Made by a program: the position numbers and the translations under genes. From JAJDXO01 sp965213765 (GTDB lineage: Bacteria; Pseudomonadota; Alphaproteobacteria; Rhodospirillales; UBA2165): DNA of 64,000 bases. The stretch lies in assembly GCA_965213765.1 (NCBI GenBank), contig OZ243926.1, positions 2,170,001 through 2,234,000 of the forward strand, written 5' to 3'. The notes under the pieces were generated by a model. That model worked only from the letters and a program-made list of their open reading frames with translations, was not told the origin of the DNA and made no database searches. Below are positions 43,927 to 53,374 of the stretch, piece after piece. The stretch's first letter is position 1, and the number at the start of each line of letters is the position of its first letter.

Positions 43927-44955
43927 ATGAAGTATCTGACTACACTTGGCCTGGCAGCCGCGGGACTCATGGCGTTTGGCGTCACGGTTCAACCCGCGTC
44001 CGCACAAGGCTTCTACGCCGGCAAGCAGATCACCCTGGTGGTCGGCGCGTCCAACCGCGGCACCTACGCCGCTTATTCCCGCCTGCTCGCCAACCACATG
44101 GGCAGGCATATTCCGGGTAACCCGAAGATCGTCCTGCAAATTAAGGGCGGATCGTCGGGCGGCATGGTCGCGGCCAATTTCATCCACAACGCGGTGCCGA
44201 AAGACGGCACGGTGATGGGCATCACCCAGCAATCGATCCCGGTCAGCCAGTTCCTGCGTCCGGGTGCGGGCCGATATGACGCCACGAAGTGGGGCTGGGT
44301 CGGCAACGTCTCGCCGATCGTCAATATGGTGGCCCTATGGCACACCGCCGGTGCCAAGAGCATCAAGGAAGCCAGGGGCAAGGAAATCAAGATCGGCGCG
44401 ACGGGCAAGTCCTCTCCGACCTTCATCTATCCGAGTCTGCTAAATGCGTATTTAGGCACCAACTTCAAGATGATCACCGGCTATAACGGCATCGGCGGCC
44501 TGAACAAGGCAATGGAGCAGAACGAAACTCAGGGCCGCGGGGCTTCCTGGCTCAGCGTCCTCACCCGTTCGCCCCAATACATCGCCGAGAACAAGCTGTT
44601 CCCGATCGTCCAGGACGGCCTGAAGCGGGATCCGACCCTACCCAACACGCCGACCTTCCTGGAGCTTGCCAAGGACGACACTCAGAAGGGCATTTTCGAG
44701 GTGATCGCCATCGGCTCGACCTTCGGACGGTCCTACTTCGTGCCGGATGGCGTTCCCGCCGAACGGCTGGCGCTGTTGCGCCGCGCCTTCCAGGCGACCA
44801 TGAAGGACGAAGCCTTCCTCGCCGATATGAAAAAGGCCAAGCTGCCGGTCAACCCGATGACCGGTGAGGAGCTTGAAGGTCTGATCAAGCGGGTGCTGGC
44901 GGTGCCGAAGCCGATTTATGCGGCCGCCGCCAAGGCCATGGGCTTCGCCAAGTAA
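43927..44955 (+). CDS. tctC: TctC-type (Bug) periplasmic carboxylate-binding protein
   Basis: 342 residues with a signal peptide (MKYLTTLGLAAAGLMAFGVT, cleaved near ASA). Mature start GFYAGKQITLVVGASNRGTY is the typical Bug/TctC beginning; VPKDGTVMGI and GYNGIGGLNKAMEQNE fit ligand-binding loops. It captures the substrate for the TctA-TctB permease upstream. ATG 43927 has GGAGAGG upstream; an in-frame ATG at 43807 would add 40 residues before the signal peptide and is unlikely. Confidence 0.9.
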   Translation: MKYLTTLGLAAAGLMAFGVTVQPASAQGFYAGKQITLVVGASNRGTYAAYSRLLANHMGRHIPGNPKIVLQIKGGSSGGMVAANFIHNAVPKDGTVMGITQQSIPVSQFLRPGAGRYDATKWGWVGNVSPIVNMVALWHTAGAKSIKEARGKEIKIGATGKSSPTFIYPSLLNAYLGTNFKMITGYNGIGGLNKAMEQNETQGRGASWLSVLTRSPQYIAENKLFPIVQDGLKRDPTLPNTPTFLELAKDDTQKGIFEVIAIGSTFGRSYFVPDGVPAERLALLRRAFQATMKDEAFLADMKKAKLPVNPMTGEELEGLIKRVLAVPKPIYAAAAKAMGFAK

Positions 44956-44981
44956 GCCGGATAAGGACCCGGGCATTAAGA

Positions 44982-45012
44982 GGGCGGCTCTCAGGGGCCG
45001 CCCTTTCTTTTC
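44982..45012 (+). terminator. Rho-independent terminator of tctC
   Basis: GGGCGGC (44982-44988) pairs with GCCGCCC (44997-45003), followed by TTTCTTTTC. The next ~220 nt to the DUF2189 gene contain no gene I can support. Confidence 0.88.
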
Positions 45013-45234
45013 GGCTCAAACCGGATTTGCGGTCCGAGTAGCGGAACGGCGGTCGTCGATGCCGAGAAACGTGTCCAACCGCTCTCCGTCGGCGATGTCC
45101 GGACGGTGACGATGGCGCCGTTCACATTGCCGGATACATTGGAGATCAGGCTTGCCGCATAAGGTTAAGCGTTTTCAACGTCTTGTGGTCGCTCGAATTA
45201 CTTTTGATCCGGCCTGTTCTATACTGGGTGAGTT

Positions 45235-46026
45235 ATGGCAGAGGACACCGTTCTTCCGGATACGGGCTCGGCTTCGGTCTCGTACCGAGTCCGCACCATA
45301 AGCCTCGAGGACCTGCGCCAGTCGGTCATCAAGGGCCTCGAAGACTTCAACGCGCGCCCGACTCACGCCATTTTCATCATCTTTCTTATCCCGCTGATTA
45401 TGCTCATCGCCTTTTGGGTGGGTACCGCCCAACGGCTGGTCCCGTTGGTGTTTCCGATCCTCACCGGGTTTGCGCTCCTCGGGCCATTCCTGGCTTTGGG
45501 GCTCTACGAATTGAGCCGCCAGCGGGAGATGGGCCAGAACATCACCTTTCGTCAGGCGTTTAACATCTTTCGCCACAAGGCGGTGAGTTCGCTGGTTAGC
45601 CTGGGGGTGATTCTGACGATTTTATTCGGCTTCTGGCTCTCGGTGGCGATGACCATTTACCAGGCAACCCTCGGCTTTCCGGCGCCACCGACCTTTGGTG
45701 AGTTCGCGGCCGAGATTCTGACCACCGGTCCGGGCTGGGTGCTGATCGTGTTCGGCAACGGCATCGGCCTTTTGTTCGCGATGATCGCACTGGCCATCAG
45801 CGTGGTGTCGTTTCCGCTGATCATCGACCGCCACGTGACGGCCGGCACGGCGATCATGGTTTCGGTCGACGTGGTGGTTCACAACCCGGTGGTCATGGCG
45901 GTCTGGGGGTTTGTTGTCGCGATGGCGCTGTTGCTCGGCACCCTGCCGGCGCTCGCCGGGCTGGTGATCGTGTTCCCGGTCCTCGGCCACGCCACCTGGC
46001 ATCTCTATCGGCGCGTCGTCGAATAG
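45235..46026 (+). CDS. DUF2189 integral membrane protein
   Basis: 263 residues. An N-terminal cytoplasmic segment (VRTISLEDLRQSVIKGLEDF) is followed by six hydrophobic helices, with LGPFLALGLYELSRQREMGQ and VSFPLIIDRHVTAGTA typical of the DUF2189 family. Function unknown. Starts at ATG 45235 and stands alone between the tctC terminator and the CoA-ligase remnant. Confidence 0.85.
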   Translation: MAEDTVLPDTGSASVSYRVRTISLEDLRQSVIKGLEDFNARPTHAIFIIFLIPLIMLIAFWVGTAQRLVPLVFPILTGFALLGPFLALGLYELSRQREMGQNITFRQAFNIFRHKAVSSLVSLGVILTILFGFWLSVAMTIYQATLGFPAPPTFGEFAAEILTTGPGWVLIVFGNGIGLLFAMIALAISVVSFPLIIDRHVTAGTAIMVSVDVVVHNPVVMAVWGFVVAMALLLGTLPALAGLVIVFPVLGHATWHLYRRVVE

Positions 46027-46296
46027 CAGAACGGCCCCGCCGGTCGCCCGGCGAGGCCGCTCCTAATCAGAAATCCTCTGTCATCTCCGAAGAGATCCCT
46101 GGGGAACTCTGATCGGACCCTTCCGCTTCCGCTTCACTCGCGATCCACAGTCGCTTCTTGATCCATCTTTAGGCTAGCGCGGCGGCCAGTTGACGAACAA
46201 CCCCTATTTCATCCACACCCCTGTGGAACCTGGGGAGAAGTATATTTTTTTCGTCCGTTGCCGGTGGATAACCATTTTGCGCTGCACCAGGGCGAT
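46027..46296. other. Intergenic region with DnaA-box-like motifs
   Basis: No gene seen. A GC-rich hairpin follows the DUF2189 stop. Near the end, TCATCCACA (46209-46217) and GTGGATAA (46264-46271, reverse sense) each differ at one position from the DnaA box TTATCCACA, and lie on both sides of an AT tract (TATATTTTTT at 46241). Confidence 0.3.
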
Positions 46297-46470
46297 TTAA
46301 ACCTCCGATTCCGCGTCGGATCGGAGCCCCCGGCGATAGAGTTTGCCGGTCGGTCCCGTCGGCAGGTCCAAGTGCATATGGATGACTTTGGACACGAGGT
46401 GCCGGGGCGAAATCCGCCCGCCTCGATTTCGTCTGCGCCGACCGTTACCCCGCCCTCCACCTGCCGGGCG
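46297..46470 (-). pseudogene. 3' remnant of an AMP-binding acyl/aryl-CoA ligase
   Basis: One minus-strand frame reads PRHLVSKVIHMHLDLPTGPT then GKLYRRGLRS and stops at 46297, the C-terminal PTGKLYRR signature of acyl-CoA synthetases with the catalytic lysine. The part before it (VEGGVTVGADEIEAG) continues in another frame, so there is a frameshift near 46420. The rest of the gene is absent. Lies just before ubiD on the opposite strand. Confidence 0.55.
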
Positions 46471-46578
46471 CACAATCCGTCGAGAAACCAGACGTTTGCC
46501 TTGACCAAAGGCTCGCCGTCCAGTGTGGTTGGCTCCGCCGGGGGGCAGCGTGTCCGGCCGGCAACTGGGAAAACGTAC

Positions 46579-48081
46579 ATGGCGTACAAGAGCCTCAGGG
46601 ATTTCATCGCCCGTCTCGAGCAGGAGGGCCGGCTGAACCGGGTTTCCGCGCCGGTGTCGCCGGCGCTCGAAATCACCGAAATTCAGACCCGCCTGATGGC
46701 CGAAGGCGGACCCGCCGTGCTGTTCGAGAACGTCATCGACGCGGGCGGCGGGAAATACCCCATGCCGGTGCTCGCCAATCTGTTCGGCACCGTCGAGCGG
46801 GTCGCCTGGGGTATGGGCCGGGAGCCGGAGAACCTGCGCGCGTTCGGTGAAACCCTGGCCTTCCTGCGCCAGCCCGAGCCCCCCGGCGGCTGGCGCGAAG
46901 CCGTCGGCATGCTGCCGCTGGTGAAGACCGCCATGGCCATGAAGCCCAAGACGGTGTCGAGCGGCGCCTGTCAGGAGGTCGTCCGGCAGGGCGGCGACAT
47001 CGACCTCGACAAGCTGCCCATCCAGAGCTGCTGGCCCGGCGAACCCGCGCCCCTGATCACCTGGCCGGCGATCGTCACCCGGGCGCCCGGCTCCGACAGC
47101 GACGACGATTTCAATCTGGGCGTCTACCGCCTGCAGGTGACCGGCAAGGACACCACGCTGATGCGGTGGCTCAAACATCGGGGCGGCGCCCAACACCACG
47201 CCAAAGCAGACGGCGAGACCGAAATTCCGGCCGCCGCGGTGATCGGCGCCGATCCGGGCACCATCCTCGCCGCCGTCGCCCCGGTGCCGGACACCTTGTC
47301 CGAATACCAGTTCGCCGGACTGCTCCGGAACGAGAAGGTCGAACTGGTGAACTGCAAGACGGTGCCCCTCAAGGTCCCGGCGGAGGCCGAGATCGTTCTC
47401 GAAGGTCACGTCTCGCTCACCGAGTACGGCGACGAAGGGCCTTACGGCGATCACACGGGCTACTACAACGCGGTCGAAAAATTTCCGGTATTCAGGATCT
47501 CGGCCATCACCATGCGCCGAGACCCGATCTATCTCTCGACCTACACCGGCCGGCCGCCGGATGAGCCGAGCGTCCTCGGCGAAGCGCTGAACGAGCTGTT
47601 CATCCCGCTGCTGATCCAGCAGTTCCCGGAAATCGCCGATTTCTGGCTGCCGCCCGAGGGGTGCTCCTATCGGGTCGCCGTCGTCTCCATCAAGAAGGCC
47701 TATCCGGGCCACGCCAAGCGGGTGATGATGGCCGTCTGGTCCTACCTACGGCAGTTCCTCTACACCAAGATGGTGATCGTGGTGGATGACGATATCGACG
47801 CCCGGGACTGGAAGGACGTGATCTGGGCGATCTCCACCCGCATGGACCCGGTGCGCGACGTCACCCTCATCGACCAAACCCCCATCGATTATCTCGACTT
47901 CGCTTCGCCGGTCTCCGGCCTTGGCGGCAAGATGGGGCTCGACGCCACCAACAAATGGCCGCCCGAGACCGACCGGGACTGGGGCCGGAAAATCCGCATG
48001 TCCGACGAGGTGATTGATCGGGTGTCCGAGATGTGGGACACGCTGGGACTGCCGGGCAGCGGTAAGCCCATTTGGAAGTAA
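46579..48081 (+). CDS. ubiD: UbiD-family (prenylated-FMN) decarboxylase
   Basis: 500 residues from ATG 46579 (MAYKSLRDFIARLEQEGRLN). Contains the UbiD catalytic segment TEYGDEGPYGDHTGYYN and the E-rich cofactor region; SCWPGEPAPLITWPAIVTR is also typical. In ubiquinone synthesis it decarboxylates 4-hydroxy-3-polyprenylbenzoate in partnership with UbiX, which supplies the cofactor but is not seen here. A role with another aromatic acid is possible given the nearby hydroxylase. pmbA follows 20 nt downstream. Confidence 0.93.
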   Translation: MAYKSLRDFIARLEQEGRLNRVSAPVSPALEITEIQTRLMAEGGPAVLFENVIDAGGGKYPMPVLANLFGTVERVAWGMGREPENLRAFGETLAFLRQPEPPGGWREAVGMLPLVKTAMAMKPKTVSSGACQEVVRQGGDIDLDKLPIQSCWPGEPAPLITWPAIVTRAPGSDSDDDFNLGVYRLQVTGKDTTLMRWLKHRGGAQHHAKADGETEIPAAAVIGADPGTILAAVAPVPDTLSEYQFAGLLRNEKVELVNCKTVPLKVPAEAEIVLEGHVSLTEYGDEGPYGDHTGYYNAVEKFPVFRISAITMRRDPIYLSTYTGRPPDEPSVLGEALNELFIPLLIQQFPEIADFWLPPEGCSYRVAVVSIKKAYPGHAKRVMMAVWSYLRQFLYTKMVIVVDDDIDARDWKDVIWAISTRMDPVRDVTLIDQTPIDYLDFASPVSGLGGKMGLDATNKWPPETDRDWGRKIRMSDEVIDRVSEMWDTLGLPGSGKPIWK

Positions 48082-48101
48082 TCCGAACCAGGAAACGAGG
48101 A

Positions 48102-49445
48102 ATGGCCGATCCCGCCGACCACCTGAACAAGCTCAGCGATCTGATCGACAAGGCCAAGGCCGAGGGCGCCGATGCGGCGGATGCCGTCCATGTGGAGAGC
48201 ATCTCGCTGTCCGTCGCCCAGCGGCTCGGCAATCCGGAAAAACTGGAGCGCTCCGAAAACGCCGACATAGGGCTTCGGGTGTTCGCCGGTAAGCGCCAAG
48301 CCATCGTCTCGTCTTCCGACATGAGCGCGGAAGCACTGGACGAGCTGGCGGTGCGCGCCGTCGCCATGGCCAGGAATGTGCCCGAAGATCCCTTTTGCGG
48401 ATTGGCCGATCCCGATCAATTGACGGCGAACCCGCCGACCCTCGACATGGCCGACCCCGAGGAACCGGCCACCGAGACCCTGGTCGGCTGGGCGAGCGAA
48501 GCGGAGGAGGCCGCGCGGGCCGTCGAGGGCGTCACCAATTCGGAGGGCGCCGAAGCCGGCTGGGGCCGGGCGGCCATCGCCGTCACCGCCACCAACGGCT
48601 TCGCTGAAGCCTATTCGGGCACGCATTTTTCCGTGAGCGCCTCGGTGCTGGCCGGCGAAGGTACGGGGATGGAGCGCGACTACGACTATTCCGGGGCCGT
48701 CTACGCCGAGGATTTGACCTCGCCGGTCGAGGTGGGACGCATCGCCGGCGAGAAGGCGGTGAAACGCCTCAACCCCCGCAAGGCCGAATCCGCCGAGGTC
48801 CCGATCGTGTTCGATCCCCGCATCTCGCGGTCCATGGTCGGGCACCTGGCGCAGGCGGTTAACGGTTCGGCCATCGCCCGTGACACCAGCTTCCTCAAGG
48901 ACAGCATGGGAGAGGCGGTGTTCGGGACGGGCATCAACATCATCGACGATCCACACCGGCAGCGGGGCCTGCGATCCAAGCCCTTCGACGGCGAAGGCGT
49001 GGCCAATACCCGCCGGGCGGTGATCGAAAACGGGGTGCTCACCACCTGGTTCCTCGATCTCCGGTCATCCCGGCAGTTGGGGCTGGAAACCACCGGTCAT
49101 GCGTCCCGCGGCACCGGCGGGCCGCCGTCGCCATCCGCCACCAATCTCTATCTGGACGCGGGCTCGGCTTCGCCCGCGGAGCTGATGAGCGGCATCAAGA
49201 GCGGCTTCTACGCTACCGAACTGATCGGTTTCGGGGTCAACGGCCTCACCGGCGATTACAGCCGCGGCGCCGCCGGGTACTGGATCGAAAACGGCGAAAT
49301 CGCCTACCCGGTGAGCGAAATCACCATCGCCGGCAACTTGAAGGACATGTTCCTCAACCTGACGCCCGCCGACGACCTCACCTTCCGCTATGGGATCGAT
49401 GCGCCGACACTGCGCATCGATGGCATGACGGTTGCGGGCAAATAG
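48102..49445 (+). CDS. pmbA: PmbA/TldE, partner of the TldD protease
   Basis: 447 residues from ATG 48102 with GAGGA upstream. Same fold as TldD but lacking the HExxxH zinc site: the equivalent segment reads SRSMVGHLAQAVNG. ETTGHASRGTGGPPSPSATN and IGFGVNGLTGDYSRGAAGYW are the conserved C-terminal parts. TldE forms a heterodimer with TldD (31882-33315). Here it follows ubiD closely and may share its transcript. Confidence 0.93.
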   Translation: MADPADHLNKLSDLIDKAKAEGADAADAVHVESISLSVAQRLGNPEKLERSENADIGLRVFAGKRQAIVSSSDMSAEALDELAVRAVAMARNVPEDPFCGLADPDQLTANPPTLDMADPEEPATETLVGWASEAEEAARAVEGVTNSEGAEAGWGRAAIAVTATNGFAEAYSGTHFSVSASVLAGEGTGMERDYDYSGAVYAEDLTSPVEVGRIAGEKAVKRLNPRKAESAEVPIVFDPRISRSMVGHLAQAVNGSAIARDTSFLKDSMGEAVFGTGINIIDDPHRQRGLRSKPFDGEGVANTRRAVIENGVLTTWFLDLRSSRQLGLETTGHASRGTGGPPSPSATNLYLDAGSASPAELMSGIKSGFYATELIGFGVNGLTGDYSRGAAGYWIENGEIAYPVSEITIAGNLKDMFLNLTPADDLTFRYGIDAPTLRIDGMTVAGK

Positions 49446-49541
49446 ACGAATTGCCGCGCAAGCCGCTGATTCGAAAGGCGCTATTGGGTTGACGAGTCCA
49501 TCCGTGATAAACTCCGCGCCTTCAATCACCATCTCGGATTC

Positions 49542-51359
49542 GTGGCTCTGAGCGAAACAGTGACGCCGCCGCTGGATACCTCGTCTGCCGGGCTCGTCAA
49601 ACGGCTGGCGCGGGAGTACATCCGCCCCTATGCGGGCTGGGTGGTGCTTGCCCTCGCCGCCATGACGGTCGTCGCGGCCGCGACGGCGTTCAGCGCATGG
49701 CTCATGGAGCCGGTCATGAACGAGATTTTTCTGGCTCATCGCAAGAACTTGCTTTTACCGGTAGGAGGAGCGGTTATTGCAACGTTCGTGATCAAAGGGT
49801 TGGCAAATTACGCGCAAGCCACCCTGATGAGCTATGTCGGCCAGCGGATCATCACCGATGCCCAGCACGGCCTTTATGCTCATTTGACCCGGTTGGAGCT
49901 GGCGTTTTTCCAGAACCAGCCCACCGGCGGGCTGATCTCCCGTTTCACCGTCGACATCAACATGATGCGTTCGGCTGTCTCCAACGCGCTTACCGGCTTT
50001 GGCAAAGACAGCCTGATGCTGATCGGCTTGATCGGGGTGATGTTTTTTCAAGACTGGCAGTTGGCGATCATCTCCTTCGTCGTGTTTCCGCCGGCGGTGT
50101 TCGCCATTGCCCGGCTGGGTAAGCGCATCCGCAAGGTGACAGCCAACACCCAAGTCGAGATGGGCGAGTTCACCACCGTCCTCGAACAGACATTTCAAGG
50201 CGCCCGGGTCGTCAAAGCCTACTCCATGGAGGAGTACGAGAAGCGGCGGGTCAGGGGCGTTGCCGAGCGAATCTTCCGCCTGGTGTTCAAGTCAGCCCGT
50301 ATCCGCGCCATGGCGAGCCCGATTATGGAAACCCTCGGCGGGCTTGCGGTAGCCATGGTGATCTTTTACGGCGGCTTACGGGTGATAAACGGCTCTGTAG
50401 ACGCGGGTTCCTTCTTCTCGTTCATTACCGCGCTGTTGATGGCTTACGAGCCCCTGAAACGGCTCGCCAATCTCAACGCCAGCCTTCAGGAAGGGCTGGC
50501 GGGCGCCCAGCGCCTGTTCGCGCTCCTCGACCGGGAACCGGATATCACGGAGGCGCCGGACGCCAAACCGCTCGACGTGCGGGGCGGCGGTGTCCGGTTC
50601 GAAGATGTGCGGTTCTCCTACCGGGAGGACCGCCCGGCCCTGATGGGCATGAGCCTCGATGTTCCCGCCGGCAAAACGGTGGCCCTGGTCGGGCCATCGG
50701 GCGCCGGGAAGTCCACCATCCTCAATCTCATCCCCCGGTTCCATGACGCCGATGCGGGCGCCGTATCCGTCGACGGTCACGACGTTCGAGGGCTGACCTT
50801 CGATAGCTTGCGCGGCGCCATCGCCCTGGTCAGTCAGGAGATCACCCTGTTCGACGACACGATCAGGGCAAACATCGCCTACGGCCGCCAAAGTGCCTCC
50901 GAAGACGAGATCATTCAGGCCGCCCGCGACGCGGCCGCCGACGTTTTTATTCGCGAACTGCCGCAAGGTTACGACACCTTGGTCGGCGAGATGGGCGCGC
51001 ACCTCTCGGGCGGACAGCGCCAACGCATCGCCATTGCCCGGGCCATGCTCAAGGACGCACCGATCTTGCTGCTCGACGAGGCAACGTCGGCGCTCGACAC
51101 GGAATCCGAACGTCAGGTTCAGGCAGCGCTTCGGGTTCTCATGCGAGGCCGGACCACGCTTGTCATTGCCCATCGCCTTTCCACGGTCATGGACGCGGAC
51201 CTCATCCACGTCGTCGATAGGGGCAAGCTGGCCGAAAGTGGGAGCCACGCCGAATTGCTTGCCCGCGGGGGAATATACGCCAACCTTTACGCGCTCCAGT
51301 TCGCCGATCAGGAAGACGATTCCGTGCCGGATAATGCGGTCGCCGCCGCGGGAGAGTAG
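49542..51359 (+). CDS. msbA: MsbA-like lipid exporter (ABC transporter, fused membrane and ATPase domains)
   Basis: 605 residues: six-helix exporter domain (1-~330), then the nucleotide-binding domain with GPSGAGKST (Walker A), LSGGQRQRIAIARAM (signature), ILLLDEATSALD (Walker B) and AHRLST (switch His). Homodimers of this type flip lipid A or other lipids across the inner membrane. Start GTG 49542. It leads a compact five-gene block with DUF374, waaA, lpxK and lpxL, which supports a lipid A role. Confidence 0.9.
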   Translation: MALSETVTPPLDTSSAGLVKRLAREYIRPYAGWVVLALAAMTVVAAATAFSAWLMEPVMNEIFLAHRKNLLLPVGGAVIATFVIKGLANYAQATLMSYVGQRIITDAQHGLYAHLTRLELAFFQNQPTGGLISRFTVDINMMRSAVSNALTGFGKDSLMLIGLIGVMFFQDWQLAIISFVVFPPAVFAIARLGKRIRKVTANTQVEMGEFTTVLEQTFQGARVVKAYSMEEYEKRRVRGVAERIFRLVFKSARIRAMASPIMETLGGLAVAMVIFYGGLRVINGSVDAGSFFSFITALLMAYEPLKRLANLNASLQEGLAGAQRLFALLDREPDITEAPDAKPLDVRGGGVRFEDVRFSYREDRPALMGMSLDVPAGKTVALVGPSGAGKSTILNLIPRFHDADAGAVSVDGHDVRGLTFDSLRGAIALVSQEITLFDDTIRANIAYGRQSASEDEIIQAARDAAADVFIRELPQGYDTLVGEMGAHLSGGQRQRIAIARAMLKDAPILLLDEATSALDTESERQVQAALRVLMRGRTTLVIAHRLSTVMDADLIHVVDRGKLAESGSHAELLARGGIYANLYALQFADQEDDSVPDNAVAAAGE

Positions 51360-51368
51360 GCCGCATCC

Positions 51369-52094
51369 ATGGCGACGCCCAAATTCATCAAAGCGATCTC
51401 CCGCTCTCCGACGGTACGCGCAGCCGTGTGTTTCCTGGGTGCTCAGTACGTCCGGCTGGTGTGGGTCACGGGAAAATGGCGGGTCGAAGGATTTGAGACG
51501 GTTCAGCGATTTTGGGATCAGGATCGGCCGTTCATCGTCTGTTTCTGGCACGGGCGGTTGCTCATGATGCCGCTGACCTGGAAGCGCTCGAAACCCTTTC
51601 ATATGCTTCTGTCCGATCATCCGGATGGTCGGCTGGGTGCGGAAGCAGTGGCCCATTTCGGCATCAAGTGCGCCTATGGATCGTCGACGCGCGGCGGCAC
51701 CGCCGCGCTCCGGCAACTGGTGAATGTCCTCAGGGACGGCGAAACCGTCGGCATGACCCCCGATGGGCCGGCGGGCCCGCGGATGCGGGCGAGCATCGGC
51801 GCCGTCGCCCTGGCGCGGCTGTCGGGGGCACCCATTTTGCCCCTGACATTCTCCAGTTCCTCCCGCCGGACACTGAACAGCTGGGACCGGTTTGTCGTGC
51901 CGTTTCCCTTCGGCCGCGGCATCATCCGCTGGGGCACCCCCATCGAAGTCCCGAAAGATGCGGATGACGACAGGCTCGAGGCTGCCCGGCTTCAGCTCGA
52001 AAACGCGATGAACGCGCTCACCGAGGCGGCCGACCGGGATTGCGGCCAGGTGCCCGTGGAACCGGCGCCCGCAACGGCCGAGGCAGCACCATGA
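51369..52094 (+). CDS. DUF374 lysophospholipid acyltransferase-like protein
   Basis: 241 residues. Sequence VCFWHGRLLMMPLTW, SDHPDGRLGAEAVAHFG, GSSTRGGTAALRQL and GMTPDGPAGPRM are the conserved parts of the DUF374 family, related to glycerolipid acyltransferases. It is often encoded with Kdo transferase genes in alphaproteobacteria. An acyl transfer in lipid A or phospholipid maturation is inference. Its stop overlaps the waaA start (ATGA). Confidence 0.85.
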   Translation: MATPKFIKAISRSPTVRAAVCFLGAQYVRLVWVTGKWRVEGFETVQRFWDQDRPFIVCFWHGRLLMMPLTWKRSKPFHMLLSDHPDGRLGAEAVAHFGIKCAYGSSTRGGTAALRQLVNVLRDGETVGMTPDGPAGPRMRASIGAVALARLSGAPILPLTFSSSSRRTLNSWDRFVVPFPFGRGIIRWGTPIEVPKDADDDRLEAARLQLENAMNALTEAADRDCGQVPVEPAPATAEAAP

Positions 52095-53374
52095 TGCTGC
52101 CGCTCTACAGGCTGCTGACCACCATCCTGGGTCCGGTGATCGGGATTTATCTGGCGCGCCGCAGGCACCTGGGCAAGGAGGACCCGGTTCGGATTGCCGA
52201 ACGGCTCGGAACCCCGGGGGCGCCGAGGCCGGAGGGCCGGGTGTTTTGGCTTCATGCGGCCAGTGTCGGCGAAGCCCAGTCCATGCTGCCGTTGATCGGA
52301 CACCTTCTGCAGAGCCATCCGGATGTTCATTTGCTTTTTACAACGGGGACGGTGTCCTCGGCGCGGATGATCGAGGGCCGGCTCCCGCCCCGAGTGATCC
52401 ACCAATACGTGCCCGTTGACCGGCCGGGCGCCGTCCGGTCGTTCCTCAACCATTGGCAACCCGAAATCGCGCTGTGGGCTGAAAGCGAGTTTTGGCCCAA
52501 TCTGATCGATGAGACCCAGCGCCGCGGCATTCCGATGATCCTCATCAACGGCCGAATATCGCCCCGATCCTACCGCGGGTGGCAGCGGGCGCCCGGTCTG
52601 ATACGCGGACTGCTGCGGCGCTTCAACATGTGTCTCGGGCAAACCGACGGCGATGCGGCACGGCTAAGGGACTTGGGCGCAACCGCCTATAAGTGCGTCG
52701 GCAATTTGAAATTTGCGAGCCCGCCGTTAGCCGCCGACGAGGCGGCACTTTCGGACTTGGCGGCCAGGACCGCCGGCCGGCCTATTTGGATCGCCGCCAG
52801 CACCCATGACGGGGAGGAGAAAATCGCCGCCGCCGTTCACCGCGCGCTGAAGGATGAGCACCCGGGGCTCCTCACCATCATCGCGCCCCGCCACGCGCAC
52901 CGCGGTCCCGACATCCTGACATCCCTCGCCAACGGCTCGGCGCAGTTACGGCTTCGTTCGAAAGGCGAACTCCCCGAGGCGGAGACCGGCATTTATATCG
53001 CTGACACGATGGGTGAACTCGGGTTGTTCTTTCGGCTCGCCGATGTGGTCTTTATGGGCAAATCGCTGGTGCCCTTCGGCGGCCAAAACCCCTTAGAGCC
53101 GCTCAAGCTGGACCGGCCGGTCATCCACGGCCCCCACATGGCAAATTTTCAAGACATGGCCGATCATCTCGCCTCCGCCGACGGCGCGGTGCAGGTGCAG
53201 GACGAGGAAGAACTGAGGCGCGCGGTCGACACGCTTCTGAAGGATCATTCCCGCCGCGCCGAACTTGCCCGAAACGGCCGGTCCTATGCCGACGCCCAAT
53301 CCAATGTCGTCGAGGCGGTCTCGGCGGAAATCGAACAGCTCCTGAATAGCGATCATGGCGCTTCGCACACCTGA
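52091..53374 (+). CDS. waaA: 3-deoxy-D-manno-octulosonic acid (Kdo) transferase
   Basis: 427 residues with an N-terminal membrane anchor. Adds Kdo to lipid IVA on the cytoplasmic side of the inner membrane. Seen: FWLHAASVGEAQSMLPL, AESEFWPNLI, SPRSYRGW and the C-terminal GGQNPLEPLKLDRPVIHGPHM typical of KdtA. ATG 52091 (or 52094) overlaps the previous stop; lpxK starts before this gene ends, so the block is translationally coupled. Confidence 0.95.
   Translation: MMLPLYRLLTTILGPVIGIYLARRRHLGKEDPVRIAERLGTPGAPRPEGRVFWLHAASVGEAQSMLPLIGHLLQSHPDVHLLFTTGTVSSARMIEGRLPPRVIHQYVPVDRPGAVRSFLNHWQPEIALWAESEFWPNLIDETQRRGIPMILINGRISPRSYRGWQRAPGLIRGLLRRFNMCLGQTDGDAARLRDLGATAYKCVGNLKFASPPLAADEAALSDLAARTAGRPIWIAASTHDGEEKIAAAVHRALKDEHPGLLTIIAPRHAHRGPDILTSLANGSAQLRLRSKGELPEAETGIYIADTMGELGLFFRLADVVFMGKSLVPFGGQNPLEPLKLDRPVIHGPHMANFQDMADHLASADGAVQVQDEEELRRAVDTLLKDHSRRAELARNGRSYADAQSNVVEAVSAEIEQLLNSDHGASHT

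Noticed and set aside
45013..45234. Gene fragments on - (frames resembling a short dehydrogenase end)
   Set aside because: No start, no motif, and three frames give equally plausible short peptides; only the tctC terminator is supported.
46201..46275. Chromosome origin
   Set aside because: Only two imperfect DnaA boxes and none of the usual origin neighbours (dnaA, hemE, parAB, gidA).
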